Assembly (NCBI RefSeq): GCF_000234355.1 | Contig: NZ_AGQV01000010.1 | Span: 62,001-126,000, forward strand | DNA from: Gluconobacter morbifer G707 | Lineage (GTDB): Bacteria > Pseudomonadota > Alphaproteobacteria > Acetobacterales > Acetobacteraceae | DNA length: 64,000 nt | Direction of reading: 5' to 3' | Part shown: in pieces, positions 44,913 to 54,601 of the stretch | Numbering within the stretch: position 1 is the stretch's first letter | Layout of the letters: each line of letters starts with the position of its first letter | The notes under the pieces: model-generated | Seen by the model: only the letters and a program-made list of their open reading frames with translations | Told to the model about the DNA's origin: nothing | Databases searched by the model: none | Program-made: the position numbers and the translations under genes

Positions 44913-46207
44913 CAGCGCGATCCGGCCTCGTCAGGATTGGCATCATGCTGACGAACGGCTTTCTGGTCCTCTTCCTGCTGGGTTTTGGTCGGCGTGTTGT
45001 ATCCCGGGGTCGTGGGAACAACCTTGACCTCATCCCCTTCCAGCAGATCAGCCGTCGGATTGGCAATAAGCTGGTCGCTCTTTGTAATACCGCTCAGAAC
45101 CTGCACAGTAGTTCCGAAGTTGATACCAACCGTCACATTGACCAGGTGAACGTGATTGTTGATGACCTTGGCAACCTGACTACCTTGCGCCCGGAAAACG
45201 ATCGCGCCTTCTGGAAGAATCAGGATATTCGGATTTCCCGGCGCAGTGATATGGGCCGTAGCGTAGGAATTGGGCCAAAGCAGATTGTCCGCATTCCCCA
45301 ACGTCAACTCCGTTGTCACGGTACGCGTGGATGCATTGAAAGCGTTGGCCGTAGCGAGGAACGTGGCCTTGAAACGGCGGTCCGGATACTGCGGAACAGT
45401 CAGTTCAGCCGTAATCTTCGGGGAAATGACACTGGCGAAATCCTGCGGTACGGAAACGAAGACACGCATCCGATGCACATCGGCAACAGAAAACAGTTCA
45501 GATGCCGATCCGCGTGAATTGACGTTTCCACCACCCGCATTCACGTAGTCACCTACGTTCACAAGACGCGACGTAACAATACCATCGAATGGCGCGACGA
45601 TTTTCTTGAAGTCTTCCAGCGCCTGGAAACGATCCACCTCATGGGCCGCGGCTTCAAGCTCCGCTTTCTGCGCCGCTGCGTTCGCCGCTTGCACGTCCAC
45701 TTCCTGCCGGGAAACGGCCTGCGTGCTCTTGAGGGCCGTCCAGCGTTTGGTCGTGATAAGCGCCAGATTATACCGGGCCAGGATCACGTTATAATGCGCC
45801 TTGGCCGCCGCATACTGGGCATCGATGCTTGGCGTGCTGATTTCCGCGAGGATGTCGCCCTGTTTTACATGAGCACCATAGTCCTTATACCACATCTTCA
45901 CATAGCCCGAGACCTGCGCATAGATCGGCGCCTCATACCAGGCTGCCAGATTGGCTGGCAGATCAACCTCGCGGGTCTTTGGTCCCGGCTGTGGCGTAAT
46001 CAGCGTAACAGGCGGAATGGCAGCATCTTCGGTACGCCCGTCCAGGGAGTGGAAATGCGTTCCCCGCTTCACGATCCCCCACGCCGCCAGAGCTATGGCC
46101 ACCAGTACGACAGCGAGGAGGATTACCTTCCCGCGGGCACTCGAACCACCACCATGTTCAGGATGGTTTCCCTGAGGCATCTGCCCCTGTTCCATCGAGT
46201 GATTCAC
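44912..46207 (-). CDS. RND periplasmic adaptor (membrane fusion protein)
   Basis: 431 aa. A cytoplasmic His/Gly/Gln-rich head, one membrane anchor (about 27-46), then lipoyl (AQVSGYVKMWYKDYGAHVKQGD), coiled-coil hairpin and second lipoyl half (IVAPFDGIVTSRLVNVGDYV), and barrel domain. GTG start, overlapping the stop of the pump gene (GTGA). Couples the RND pump to the NodT channel. The N-terminal His residues might bind metal, but the count is small. Confidence 0.86.
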   Translation of the reverse strand: MNHSMEQGQMPQGNHPEHGGGSSARGKVILLAVVLVAIALAAWGIVKRGTHFHSLDGRTEDAAIPPVTLITPQPGPKTREVDLPANLAAWYEAPIYAQVSGYVKMWYKDYGAHVKQGDILAEISTPSIDAQYAAAKAHYNVILARYNLALITTKRWTALKSTQAVSRQEVDVQAANAAAQKAELEAAAHEVDRFQALEDFKKIVAPFDGIVTSRLVNVGDYVNAGGGNVNSRGSASELFSVADVHRMRVFVSVPQDFASVISPKITAELTVPQYPDRRFKATFLATANAFNASTRTVTTELTLGNADNLLWPNSYATAHITAPGNPNILILPEGAIVFRAQGSQVAKVINNHVHLVNVTVGINFGTTVQVLSGITKSDQLIANPTADLLEGDEVKVVPTTPGYNTPTKTQQEEDQKAVRQHDANPDEAGSR

Positions 46208-49200
46208 GCGTGGTCTCCTTCAGGCCCGGCAGGGTGCCTGTAATGTATCAGTGCAAAAACGCAGGGCACAAACAAGAGCGTCGCCACGGTCGCGATCAGC
46301 AGTCCCCCGATGACCGCCTTGCCCAGCGGAGCATTGTCCGAGTTGCTGATCGACATCGGGATCATGCCGATCATCATGGCCAGAGCCGTCATCATGACAG
46401 GGCGGATACGCTCATACCCCGCTTCGATAGCCGCAGTAATCGCATCGCCATGATGGTCCATCCGCTCTCGGGCAAAAGCCACGACCAGAATGGCATTTGC
46501 CGTCGCCGTCCCCATGCACATGATGGCTCCCGTCAGGGCAGGAACTGACATGGCCGTATTGGTCAGGAACAGGCTCCAGGAAATACCGCCAAGGGCTCCC
46601 GGCAGCGCCGTGATGATGACGAAGGGGTCAAGCCAAGACTGGAAGTTCACGACGATGATCAGATAGACCAGTACGATTGACAGCGCGAGACCGCCAATCA
46701 GCTGGACATAGGCATCGTTCATCGTCACGGCCTGACCGCGCACCACCATGCTGGACCCATGCGGCAGCTTGTGGCGCTCCTCATTGACAATGCGGTCCAC
46801 AGCCCGTGAAACCGTTCCCAGATCGATATCTTCAGGTGCGGCATAGATATCGAACACTGGCATGATGTTGTAATGCGCCACTTCAGCCGGAGTACCGGTC
46901 ATCACGAATTCACTCAGTCCACCAAGAAGCTGAGGATTCTGATTGTTAGGATTTCCGTCTCCCTTGTCGATGGGCAGGATTTCCAGATCATTCATGGTCT
47001 GGAGATAATTGGCCGGCGTCTGCACATCGATCAGCTGAGACGTACCTTGCGCATTCAGATAGTAGGTCTGACCCACCTGCCCGCTTCCCGATAGGGTTAC
47101 GAGAGCATTGAGCGCCACATCACGCTCGGTAATGCCCGTTCCCATCGCGAAACTGCGCCGGTTGTTGACCATGACCGTAGGCTGGGTCATCGGCTCCTGG
47201 ACGTTCACGTCCGCAATACCCGTGACCCGCCGCAGCTTCTGGGCAAGCTCGTTTGCGAACTGGAAGTTCTCCTGAAGATTCCGTCCCACGATCTGCACAT
47301 CCAGCGGCGATGGAAGACCGAAGTTCAGGATCTTTGCCGTCAGATCGCCCGGCTGGAACGTAAAGATCGTTCCGGGGAAAGCATCTGTTAATCCCTTGCG
47401 CAGGATACGCCGGTATTCCGGAATAGGGCTTTCGGAATCCTTAAGCTGGATGGTGATGTCACAATCCTGTGATCCGGTTGTCGGAGACGGAATCATCGCC
47501 TGGTTGAGCTGACTGAACGGCAGGCCGCAGTTGTTCACGACATTCACGATCTGGCCATGCAGAAGCTGACGGGCCTTCTTCTCGGCCAGACCGGCAATCT
47601 TGCCGGTCTCCTCGATACGGCTGCCAATCGGCGCACGCATGTGCATCTGGAGTGTACCAGACCGGATTTCCGGGAAGAAATCCTGCCCCACGAACAGCAG
47701 GAGCGCCATGGACGAGATGGCCGCCAGCATGAACATCGCCACAAACCGTCCCCGGATGCCAAGCAACGCGATCAGGGCTTCTTTGTAATGCTCCCGGAAA
47801 CTGGAGAATCGCGCTTCGAACCCCCGCTGGAAGCGCCCGAAGAAACCAGGTTTGCGATTCTGCCATGCCGGATCGCGATGCATCGCCACCTGGGCCGCCA
47901 GCAGCCAGTTCGCCATGGTCGGCACCAGCGTCCGAGACAGGATGAAGGACGCGATCATGGCAAAGATGATGGCTTCGGCCATTGGCATGAACAGCCAGCC
48001 GGAAATGCCCGTCAGTTCGAACAGCGGCAGCCACACGATGCAGATACAGGTCGTGGAAACGAAAGTCGGAATGACGATCTGGTTGGCTGCATCAATGATG
48101 GCGTCTTCCAGGTTCTTCCCCGTATCCAGATGGGCGTCGATGTTCTCGATCATGACCGTGGCATCATCAACAAGGATACCCACGGCAAGTGCCAGTCCGC
48201 CCAGCGTCATGACATTGATGGACTGCCCGGCGACACTCAGCCCGATAATGGAACACAGCATCGCCAGCGGAATGGATGTCGCCACAATAACGGTGGAACG
48301 CCAGGATCCGAGAAACAGAAGAACCGTAAGACTGGTCAGGATCGCGGCCGTGATCATCTCACGTACCACGTCCACAACGGATTCCTTCACGAAGCTGGAT
48401 GCATCGGTCAGGACTTTCATGGTCGTCCCGGCCGGGAGGGTCGCTTCAACAGACGGCAGCAGCTTCTTGATGCCGCTCACGACATCCAGCGTCGAGGCAT
48501 TGCCGCTCTTGAGGATGACGATCAGAACCGCCTGCTGCCCCTTCACGAGAACCGCGTTGATCTGCGGCGGCCCTCCCCGGTGGACCCATGCCACATCGCG
48601 CAGATAGATCACCGAATTCCCGACCTGCTTGAGCGGCATCCGGTTGAAGACGGACAGATCAAGAGGCGTGGAATTTGTTTTCACCATCCAGTCAAGCTGG
48701 CCGATTTTCTGATCACCAGCCGGCAGAACGATATTCTGCCGGTTCAGCGCGGCCGCCACATCCTCCGGGGACAGGCGGTGTGCCAGCAGTTTGATGGGAT
48801 CGATATCCACCATGATGTCGGGCGCAAGACCGCCATACGGATTGGGGATAGCCGCCCCGGGCACCGATACGAGCTCCGGCCGGATCAGGTTGGACGCCAT
48901 ATTGTAGATCTCCGACCCGGACATGGTCGGATTATTCACCTGAAGCGTCAGGACCGGCACGGATGAGGCATCGAGCGCCAGGATCAGTGGTGGGGTCGAA
49001 CCGTTGGGAAGCTGTTTGATGATCGTCTGGGAAACGGAGGTGATCTGTGTCTGGGCAACAGCCGTATTCGTGCCCGGCTGGAAGAAGATCTTCACAATGC
49101 CGCGACCGTAATAGGACGAACTCTCGATATGCTCGATATTGCTGACCGTCGCCGTCAGGGATCGTTCGTAATAGTAAACGATACGCCCCGACATATCTTC

Positions 49201-49371
49201 CGGCATCAGGCCAGTATAGGACCAGATCACCGCCACAATCGGAATCTTGATGGATGGAAAGACGTCCGTCGGCGTTGAAACGATGGCCTTGACCCCGAAA
49301 ATCAGGATCATGATGGACAGAACGACAAACGTGTAAGGCCGCTTGAGTGCGGTAACGACAATGGCATTCAT
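46204..49371 (-). CDS. RND efflux transporter permease
   Basis: 1055 aa, full length. The proton-relay Asp402-Asp403 pair is in GILVDDATVMIENIDAHLD, which fits HAE-type drug or solvent pumps rather than CzcA-type metal pumps. TM1 begins VVTALKRPYTFVVLSIMILIFG. The first periplasmic loop has YYGRGIVKIFFQPGTNTAVA. It forms a subfamily distinct from the two MdtBC-like pumps at 4796-11259. First gene of the pump-adaptor-channel unit, 170 bases downstream of a sensor kinase on the same strand. Confidence 0.86.
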   Translation of the reverse strand: MNAIVVTALKRPYTFVVLSIMILIFGVKAIVSTPTDVFPSIKIPIVAVIWSYTGLMPEDMSGRIVYYYERSLTATVSNIEHIESSSYYGRGIVKIFFQPGTNTAVAQTQITSVSQTIIKQLPNGSTPPLILALDASSVPVLTLQVNNPTMSGSEIYNMASNLIRPELVSVPGAAIPNPYGGLAPDIMVDIDPIKLLAHRLSPEDVAAALNRQNIVLPAGDQKIGQLDWMVKTNSTPLDLSVFNRMPLKQVGNSVIYLRDVAWVHRGGPPQINAVLVKGQQAVLIVILKSGNASTLDVVSGIKKLLPSVEATLPAGTTMKVLTDASSFVKESVVDVVREMITAAILTSLTVLLFLGSWRSTVIVATSIPLAMLCSIIGLSVAGQSINVMTLGGLALAVGILVDDATVMIENIDAHLDTGKNLEDAIIDAANQIVIPTFVSTTCICIVWLPLFELTGISGWLFMPMAEAIIFAMIASFILSRTLVPTMANWLLAAQVAMHRDPAWQNRKPGFFGRFQRGFEARFSSFREHYKEALIALLGIRGRFVAMFMLAAISSMALLLFVGQDFFPEIRSGTLQMHMRAPIGSRIEETGKIAGLAEKKARQLLHGQIVNVVNNCGLPFSQLNQAMIPSPTTGSQDCDITIQLKDSESPIPEYRRILRKGLTDAFPGTIFTFQPGDLTAKILNFGLPSPLDVQIVGRNLQENFQFANELAQKLRRVTGIADVNVQEPMTQPTVMVNNRRSFAMGTGITERDVALNALVTLSGSGQVGQTYYLNAQGTSQLIDVQTPANYLQTMNDLEILPIDKGDGNPNNQNPQLLGGLSEFVMTGTPAEVAHYNIMPVFDIYAAPEDIDLGTVSRAVDRIVNEERHKLPHGSSMVVRGQAVTMNDAYVQLIGGLALSIVLVYLIIVVNFQSWLDPFVIITALPGALGGISWSLFLTNTAMSVPALTGAIMCMGTATANAILVVAFARERMDHHGDAITAAIEAGYERIRPVMMTALAMMIGMIPMSISNSDNAPLGKAVIGGLLIATVATLLFVPCVFALIHYRHPAGPEGDHA

Positions 49372-49541
49372 ACGGCCATGTCACTCCTGCCAGCGATCAG
49401 GATGGCCCTGCCGGCGGCTTCAGTTTCTGTCATTCTCAACGGGCGTCCCCTCGTAATTTGATCAGAGTCATATCGGACAGAGATCAGGCGACAAGCAAAA
49501 TTCTGTTTAAGAAACCACGAATATGCCCTGTTCTGACAACA

Positions 49542-50999
49542 TCATGTAACATTCGCGTCTCCCTCATGGGCCGCTTTTGCCCCAAAACGAATCTCGAACA
49601 CCGACCCCGGCCTCTCATGCCCTTCCTGGAATGTCCCGATACTGATCGTGGCGCCATGAAGACGCAGAATGGCCGAAACCAGACTCAGGCCGAGGCCGCT
49701 TCCCGGAACATGACGGCTCTTGTCCGACCGGTAAAACCGCCCGAGAACAGCACCACGCTCATCTGCCGCAATTCCAATTCCGGTATCGTAAATCCGAAGC
49801 CAGACCTCTCCACTGGGATCCTGCCCGGCGCACAACCCCACTTCTCCGCCCTCAGGTGTGAATTTGATGGCGTTATCGACCAGATTGGCCAGAACCTCGT
49901 TCAGAAGATCGGTATCTCCGTAGAGTGGAATGGGTTCGCGCACGCCGTCAACATGCAATGACAGTCCTTCCGTCTCTGCAATAGGCTCATAAAGGTCCAC
50001 CACCCCGGCGATGAGTTGGCTGAGGTCCATCATGCCGAATCCTGCCCGGCGGCGTCCATTCTCGATCTCTCCGATCCTGAGCAGCGCCGTAATGACGGAA
50101 AAGCACTGCTCCAGATCCAACGTCGCCTGCTGGATGGCGCTTCTAAGAATCGCAGGATCAGTGGAAACAGCCGCGACACGCTCCAACCGTGCCCTGACCC
50201 TGGCCAGAGGTGTCCGCAGATCGTGGGCAATATCGTTTCCGACATTCCGGATCTCATCCAGAAGATGCTCCAGCCGGTCCAGCATCCTGTTCACGGAGCC
50301 TGCCAGCCGCTCGATGTCATCGCGCTCCCGGCCGACCGGAAGCCGTTCGTGCAGGTCTCCATCCATGATCCGGTCAATGGCGCGGTGCATTTCCTTGACG
50401 CGCGCCAGCGCCCGGTGGCTCAGGAATATGCCGGCCAGAAGGGCGAACAGCACAACCGGCACGACGGACATAAGGGCCGCGCGCTTGGTGATGTAGCGCA
50501 GTTCATCCGCCATGTGCATCGAGCGCGCCAGCACTAGGATACGGTCCCTGTTCCCGTGCGGCCCCTTCACCTCCACAGCCAGATAGCGCATTTCATAAGG
50601 TGTATCGCCAGGCGGTGTATCCCACAGCCGCTGGGTCTTGGCCGAGACCTCCAGCCCTTCCGGCCAGTGCCTGATGTCCCCGGCAATCAGCTGCCGATCC
50701 ATGTCGAAGAGGGCGGCACCATTCAGGATCACACGCAGATCGGTCTTGCTGCGTTCCCGGACTTCGTACTCAAGCTGCTGGGGCGTCTCATTGACCAGCA
50801 GCGCAGCCTCCCGCTGAAGCAGATCCGTGGACCGCTGCTGTTCATAGGTGTTCATCTGCCCGTAAACGAGCGCGAACTGAAGCAGCATCCCGGCAATGAT
50901 GGCCACGACGAAGGCCAGTGTGAGACGGAAAGTGGCTGTCCTGAAAAGATCTGCCCGGAAGAGCTCAAACCGGAACACGCAGACTGAACCCGGCGCCAC
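49542..50999 (-). CDS. Sensor histidine kinase (HAMP, EnvZ/CpxA-like)
   Basis: About 485 aa. TM1 about 26-46, periplasmic sensor about 47-170, TM2 about 174-195, HAMP about 196-250, HisKA with the phospho-acceptor His259 in AHDLRTPLARV, and the ATPase domain with N box LVDNAIKF (373-380), DTGIGI (405-410) and GSGLGLSL (433-440). All catalytic motifs are intact. The start is a GTG overlapping the regulator gene by 35 bases; a second GTG five codons later is possible. Signal unknown. Partner is the regulator at 50965-51696; the RND operon downstream is the obvious target. Confidence 0.88.
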   Translation of the reverse strand: MAPGSVCVFRFELFRADLFRTATFRLTLAFVVAIIAGMLLQFALVYGQMNTYEQQRSTDLLQREAALLVNETPQQLEYEVRERSKTDLRVILNGAALFDMDRQLIAGDIRHWPEGLEVSAKTQRLWDTPPGDTPYEMRYLAVEVKGPHGNRDRILVLARSMHMADELRYITKRAALMSVVPVVLFALLAGIFLSHRALARVKEMHRAIDRIMDGDLHERLPVGRERDDIERLAGSVNRMLDRLEHLLDEIRNVGNDIAHDLRTPLARVRARLERVAAVSTDPAILRSAIQQATLDLEQCFSVITALLRIGEIENGRRRAGFGMMDLSQLIAGVVDLYEPIAETEGLSLHVDGVREPIPLYGDTDLLNEVLANLVDNAIKFTPEGGEVGLCAGQDPSGEVWLRIYDTGIGIAADERGAVLGRFYRSDKSRHVPGSGLGLSLVSAILRLHGATISIGTFQEGHERPGSVFEIRFGAKAAHEGDANVT

Positions 51000-51696
51000 G
51001 GATGCTCTGGATCAAAGGCGCCTCGCCCGGCAGGTCGATCTTTCGCCGCAGCTTTCCAATATGCACATCCACGAGATTGGTCTGCGGCACGAACCGGTAA
51101 TTCCAGACATCTTCCAGCAGCATTGTCCGGGTCAGAACCGTATCGGGACGGCGCATCATGTATTCCAGAAGCCGGAATTCACGCGGAAGGAGTTCGATCT
51201 CCCGCCCCTGACGGAAGACCCTGCGTTCAATCAGGTCCATTTCCAGCGGTCCGACGCGCAGGATGGTCACGCGACTGTCCGTGGGTCGTCTCCGGAGGGC
51301 TTCAAGCCGGGCCGCGAGTTCCTCCATCGCGAACGGTTTGGTCAGGTAATCATCCCCTCCCGCCTTGAGGCCATTTACCCGGTCATCGACCGCCGAAAGC
51401 GCGGACAGCACCAGAACAGGCAGTGCCACGCCCTGCCCACGCAGAAGTTCGATCACGGTCAGACCATCCATCTCCGGCAGCATACGGTCCACGATCATCA
51501 GATCGAACCGCCCGCTCTTGGCTGCTTCCAGACCAGATGGTCCCGTCGCGGCATGATGGACGTCGTAACCTCTTACACGCAGTTCTTCGGAAACCTCGGT
51601 AGCGATCTGCTCATCATCCTCGATCAGCAGAAGCCGCGGGACAGCGTCTTTCTGTCGCGGAGCCGGATCCCGGTCAGGGGTTGATGTCATGTTCAT
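50965..51696 (-). CDS. OmpR/PhoB-family response regulator
   Basis: 243 aa. Receiver domain with acidic pocket Glu26-Asp27-Asp28 (IEDDE), phospho-acceptor Asp70 in MIVDRMLPEMDG, and Lys120 in DDYLTKPF. A winged-helix DNA-binding domain occupies about 135-240 (LLPREFRLLEYM, then VDVHIGKLRRKI). Overlaps the kinase gene, so the pair is translationally coupled. Likely controls the adjacent RND operon; no direct repeat of an OmpR type was found in the 170-base gap at 49372-49541. Confidence 0.9.
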   Translation of the reverse strand: MNMTSTPDRDPAPRQKDAVPRLLLIEDDEQIATEVSEELRVRGYDVHHAATGPSGLEAAKSGRFDLMIVDRMLPEMDGLTVIELLRGQGVALPVLVLSALSAVDDRVNGLKAGGDDYLTKPFAMEELAARLEALRRRPTDSRVTILRVGPLEMDLIERRVFRQGREIELLPREFRLLEYMMRRPDTVLTRTMLLEDVWNYRFVPQTNLVDVHIGKLRRKIDLPGEAPLIQSIRGAGFSLRVPV

Positions 51697-51785
51697 TTCT
51701 CACACATGGGCCAGGATGTGCCGTCATCCCATTAAAATCACTCTTAAGCTTTGCATCCTGCCGCGGTATGGCCAACGCTTCAGGT

Positions 51786-53018
51786 TCATGAAAGGTCCAC
51801 CCCTTCCTCAAGGGCCTCTTCCGGCTCCGGCATACCGTCCAGATCCCTCAGCCGTCGCCCAAGCACGCGCGTCCGCCTTCGCGCTTCCTCAATGGTATTT
51901 CCCATCGTGCCGGCATTGCGTTGGAGCCGGTCCAGCACCTGATCCATTCGCAGCATTTCCTGCCGCGTTGTTCCCAGCAAGGCTGCGATAGCCTCGGTCC
52001 GCTCTTCCAGAGCAAGCGTCACATACCCTAGATGTACGGTCCTGAGCATCGCGGGCAGCAGCGAAGGCCCCATGACGATCACCCGGTACAGCCTACCGAT
52101 TTCATCGATCACACCCGGCATCCGGGCAATTTCCGCGTACAGGCCATCCGTGGGCAGATAGAGGACGGCAAATTCCACAGTCTGGGGAGGACGGATATAT
52201 TTGGAGGCAATTTTCTTTGCCTCTGCCTTCACAACCGTTTCCAGCTCCCGCCGGGCGGACCGCTCCACCCTCCCGTCTCCGGCCTCCGCCGCGTCCAGAA
52301 GCCGTTCATAGGCTTCAGTCGGAAATTTGCTGTCGATGGCAAGGCGGGGTGCCGTTCCACCCCGCACCGGCATTTTCACGGCGAACTCGACGTTTTCTCC
52401 GCCTTCGCCCAGCCGGTAATTGATCTCGTAGCTTCCCTCGGGCAGAACGTCGTCCAGTATGGCCCGGCACTGTGCCTCTCCCCATCCTCCACGCGTCTTG
52501 ACATTGGAGAACAGGCGCCTGAGATCGCCGATCTGCGCCGTTACGCTTGTGACCTCTCCCAACGCTTTCTGCATGGCGCTGAACTGTTCCACGACACGCT
52601 GGAAACTGGTCTGCATCTGCTTTTCGACCGCACCATGCAACTGCTCGTTGACAGTGGCACGGATGCGTTCGATCTGCTCGTTCTGATTCCGGGCCATTTC
52701 TCCAAGCGCCTCGGACAGCAGAAGCCGTCCATCCGCCTGTTCCTGCCCAAGACGCCGGACCAGCTCTCCCAGCCGCTCACTGGTCTCCAGCCTGAACTGA
52801 TCCAGCCGACCGGACAGGGCGCGCTCAACGTCAGCCAGATGCGCGCTCTGATACCGCGCCTCCTGAGCCCGCTCCTGGGTATCCCGCTCCAAAAGGGCTT
52901 CAATTTTTCCCATGGCTGGACTTTCGCCACGCAGAAGCGTCAGGACTGCCACGGCCAGCGCGAGCCCCGCCACAATCCAAGGAAGAAACGGCATCATACT
53001 GGGAAATCCATCCTGCAT
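51786..53018 (-). CDS. rmuC: DNA recombination protein RmuC
   Basis: 410 aa. Membrane-anchored protein that limits inversions and recombination at short repeats; it carries a restriction-endonuclease-like domain. One N-terminal helix (about 9-25), a long coiled coil (about 35-170), then the RmuC domain with GGWGEAQCRAILDDVLPEG and LAIDSKFPTEAYERL, whose Asp and Lys fit the nuclease core. About 90 bases separate its stop from the regulator gene. Confidence 0.92.
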   Translation of the reverse strand: MQDGFPSMMPFLPWIVAGLALAVAVLTLLRGESPAMGKIEALLERDTQERAQEARYQSAHLADVERALSGRLDQFRLETSERLGELVRRLGQEQADGRLLLSEALGEMARNQNEQIERIRATVNEQLHGAVEKQMQTSFQRVVEQFSAMQKALGEVTSVTAQIGDLRRLFSNVKTRGGWGEAQCRAILDDVLPEGSYEINYRLGEGGENVEFAVKMPVRGGTAPRLAIDSKFPTEAYERLLDAAEAGDGRVERSARRELETVVKAEAKKIASKYIRPPQTVEFAVLYLPTDGLYAEIARMPGVIDEIGRLYRVIVMGPSLLPAMLRTVHLGYVTLALEERTEAIAALLGTTRQEMLRMDQVLDRLQRNAGTMGNTIEEARRRTRVLGRRLRDLDGMPEPEEALEEGVDLS

Positions 53019-53066
53019 GATGCGCAGTCTAGCCCCTCAACCCGGACCGGCCAATGTCAGACACTT

Positions 53067-53312
53067 TTATGGCTGGTGGATATTACCATAACTCGCCGCA
53101 CCAAGCCCGGGGCAGGAGCACGGAGCCCCAAGCGGCACCTGCGTCGGCATCTTGCAGGTATAGATCCCGGCCTTGCAGGTATAACCGTATCCGGCAACCG
53201 GCGTCCCCTTCGGGATCGGGCCGGGAGCAGCCGTCCCGACACAGGCGGCCAGCCCCAGCAGGGACAGACCCGCACCAGCCCGCAGACCGGAACGGCAGAA
53301 GAAACGACGCAT
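53067..53312 (-). CDS. Small Cys-rich lipoprotein
   Basis: 81 aa from the ATG at 53312, chosen because GAGAGG lies nine bases upstream; earlier in-frame Met codons leave no ribosome site. A basic head (MRRFFCR) and hydrophobic stretch lead to the lipobox LAAC (Cys24). The mature part is short and holds two CxxxxxxC/CxC motifs (Cys46, Cys53, Cys65, Cys67) and many Gly, Pro and Tyr. I do not recognise a family with known function. Probable outer-membrane lipoprotein, with possible disulfides in the periplasm. Follows the flavoprotein gene by 112 bases on the same strand. Confidence 0.65.
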   Translation of the reverse strand: MRRFFCRSGLRAGAGLSLLGLAACVGTAAPGPIPKGTPVAGYGYTCKAGIYTCKMPTQVPLGAPCSCPGLGAASYGNIHQP

Positions 53313-53424
53313 GAACATCATCCTCTCAGACATGAAACACGGTGGGACGGAAACGGCATGAACCCTTTCCGGTTGCCGCCTGATCCGACGGCGATATGGC
53401 AATCCTGTGGCGATATACCCAGTT

Positions 53425-54594
53425 TCATGCCACGGCAGCCAGTCCGGCTGCCACACCACTCGACCACGCCCACTGAAAATTGTGTCCGCCCAGCCAGCCC
53501 GTCACGTCCACAGCTTCCCCGATGACGTAAAGGCCGGGCACATCCAGGGCCTCCATGGTCTGGGACGACAGGCCGCGCGTATCAACTCCGCCCCGCATGA
53601 CCTCAGCCTTGGCGTAACCTTCCGTCCCGTCTGGCGTAACCTTCCAGCAGGACAACCGCTCCGCCAGTGCCCGCAGTTTACGATCCGGCTGATTGGCCAG
53701 CATCGTATCCCCCAGATCCGCCACGAGAACCTTTGCCAACCGCGCAGGAAGCATCTCCAGCAAACGCGGCGGCAAGGCACGCGGACGGTCCTGCTTGGTC
53801 CGCCGCAGGGCATCCAGCACATTGCTTCCAGGAAGAAGATCAACCTGAAAGCTTTCCCCGGCCTGCAGGTAGGATGAGATCTGGAGAATTGCCGGTCCTG
53901 ACAGACCACGGTGGGTAAAGACCATCCCGTCCTCAAAACGCGGCCCTTTCTTCCCAATCCGCGTCACGACTGTCAGGGAAACCCCTGCCAGCTCGGGATC
54001 GGCATCCGGCAGAACCAGCGGAACAAGCGCCGGAGCGGTCGGAACAATCCGCAACCCGAACTGTCGTGCAAGCCTCAGGGAAAGGTCGGAAGCGCCCAGC
54101 TTCGGGATGGAGAGGCCGCCCGTCGCCAGAATGACCTTGCGGGACTGGACATCCCCCCGCCCTGTCCGGATGACAAATCCGTCCCCTTCCCGCCGCATAT
54201 CCGTGATCCGCGTTTCTATCCGCAGTTCACAGCCACCCGTCAGGCATTCACTGACGAGCATGTCCACGATCTGCCGGGCCGATCCGTCACAGAAAAGCTG
54301 ACCTTTCGCTTTCTCATGCCAGGCAATGCGGTGGCGCTCCACCAGCGAAAGGAAATTCTGTGGGGTGTATCGCGCCAGAGCCGAACGGGCGAAATGCCGG
54401 TTGTCGGATAGGAAGCAGTTCGGTCCTGTCTCCAGATGCGTGAAGTTGCATCGTCCGCCACCGGAGACAAGGATCTTGCGTCCCGGTTCAGGCCCATGAT
54501 CCAGAACCAGAACGCGCGCTCCGTTCCGGCCAGCTGTGGCAGCGGCCATGAGACCAGCCGCACCAGCCCCGAGAACCACCACATCCCACATCAC
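53425..54594 (-). CDS. BaiN/HI0933-family NAD(P)/FAD-dependent oxidoreductase
   Basis: 389 aa. FAD-binding GxGxxG at residues 8-14 (LGAGAAGLMAA) and the signature GRKILVSGGGRCNFTH near 38-53. A C-terminal second FAD segment ends GLYVIGEAVDVTGWLGGHNFQWAWSSG, also typical. Family members (YhiN, BaiN) are widespread flavoproteins; the reaction is not established for most. Seven bases downstream of the GST-like gene, so in the same operon. Confidence 0.85.
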   Translation of the reverse strand: MMWDVVVLGAGAAGLMAAATAGRNGARVLVLDHGPEPGRKILVSGGGRCNFTHLETGPNCFLSDNRHFARSALARYTPQNFLSLVERHRIAWHEKAKGQLFCDGSARQIVDMLVSECLTGGCELRIETRITDMRREGDGFVIRTGRGDVQSRKVILATGGLSIPKLGASDLSLRLARQFGLRIVPTAPALVPLVLPDADPELAGVSLTVVTRIGKKGPRFEDGMVFTHRGLSGPAILQISSYLQAGESFQVDLLPGSNVLDALRRTKQDRPRALPPRLLEMLPARLAKVLVADLGDTMLANQPDRKLRALAERLSCWKVTPDGTEGYAKAEVMRGGVDTRGLSSQTMEALDVPGLYVIGEAVDVTGWLGGHNFQWAWSSGVAAGLAAVA

Positions 54595-54601
54595 AGCGCC
54601 C

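Noticed and set aside
47557-48966. A 469-codon open frame antisense to the third RND pump
   Set aside because: In register with the pump codons and very rich in Asp, His, Gly and Arg; it reflects codon bias, not a gene.
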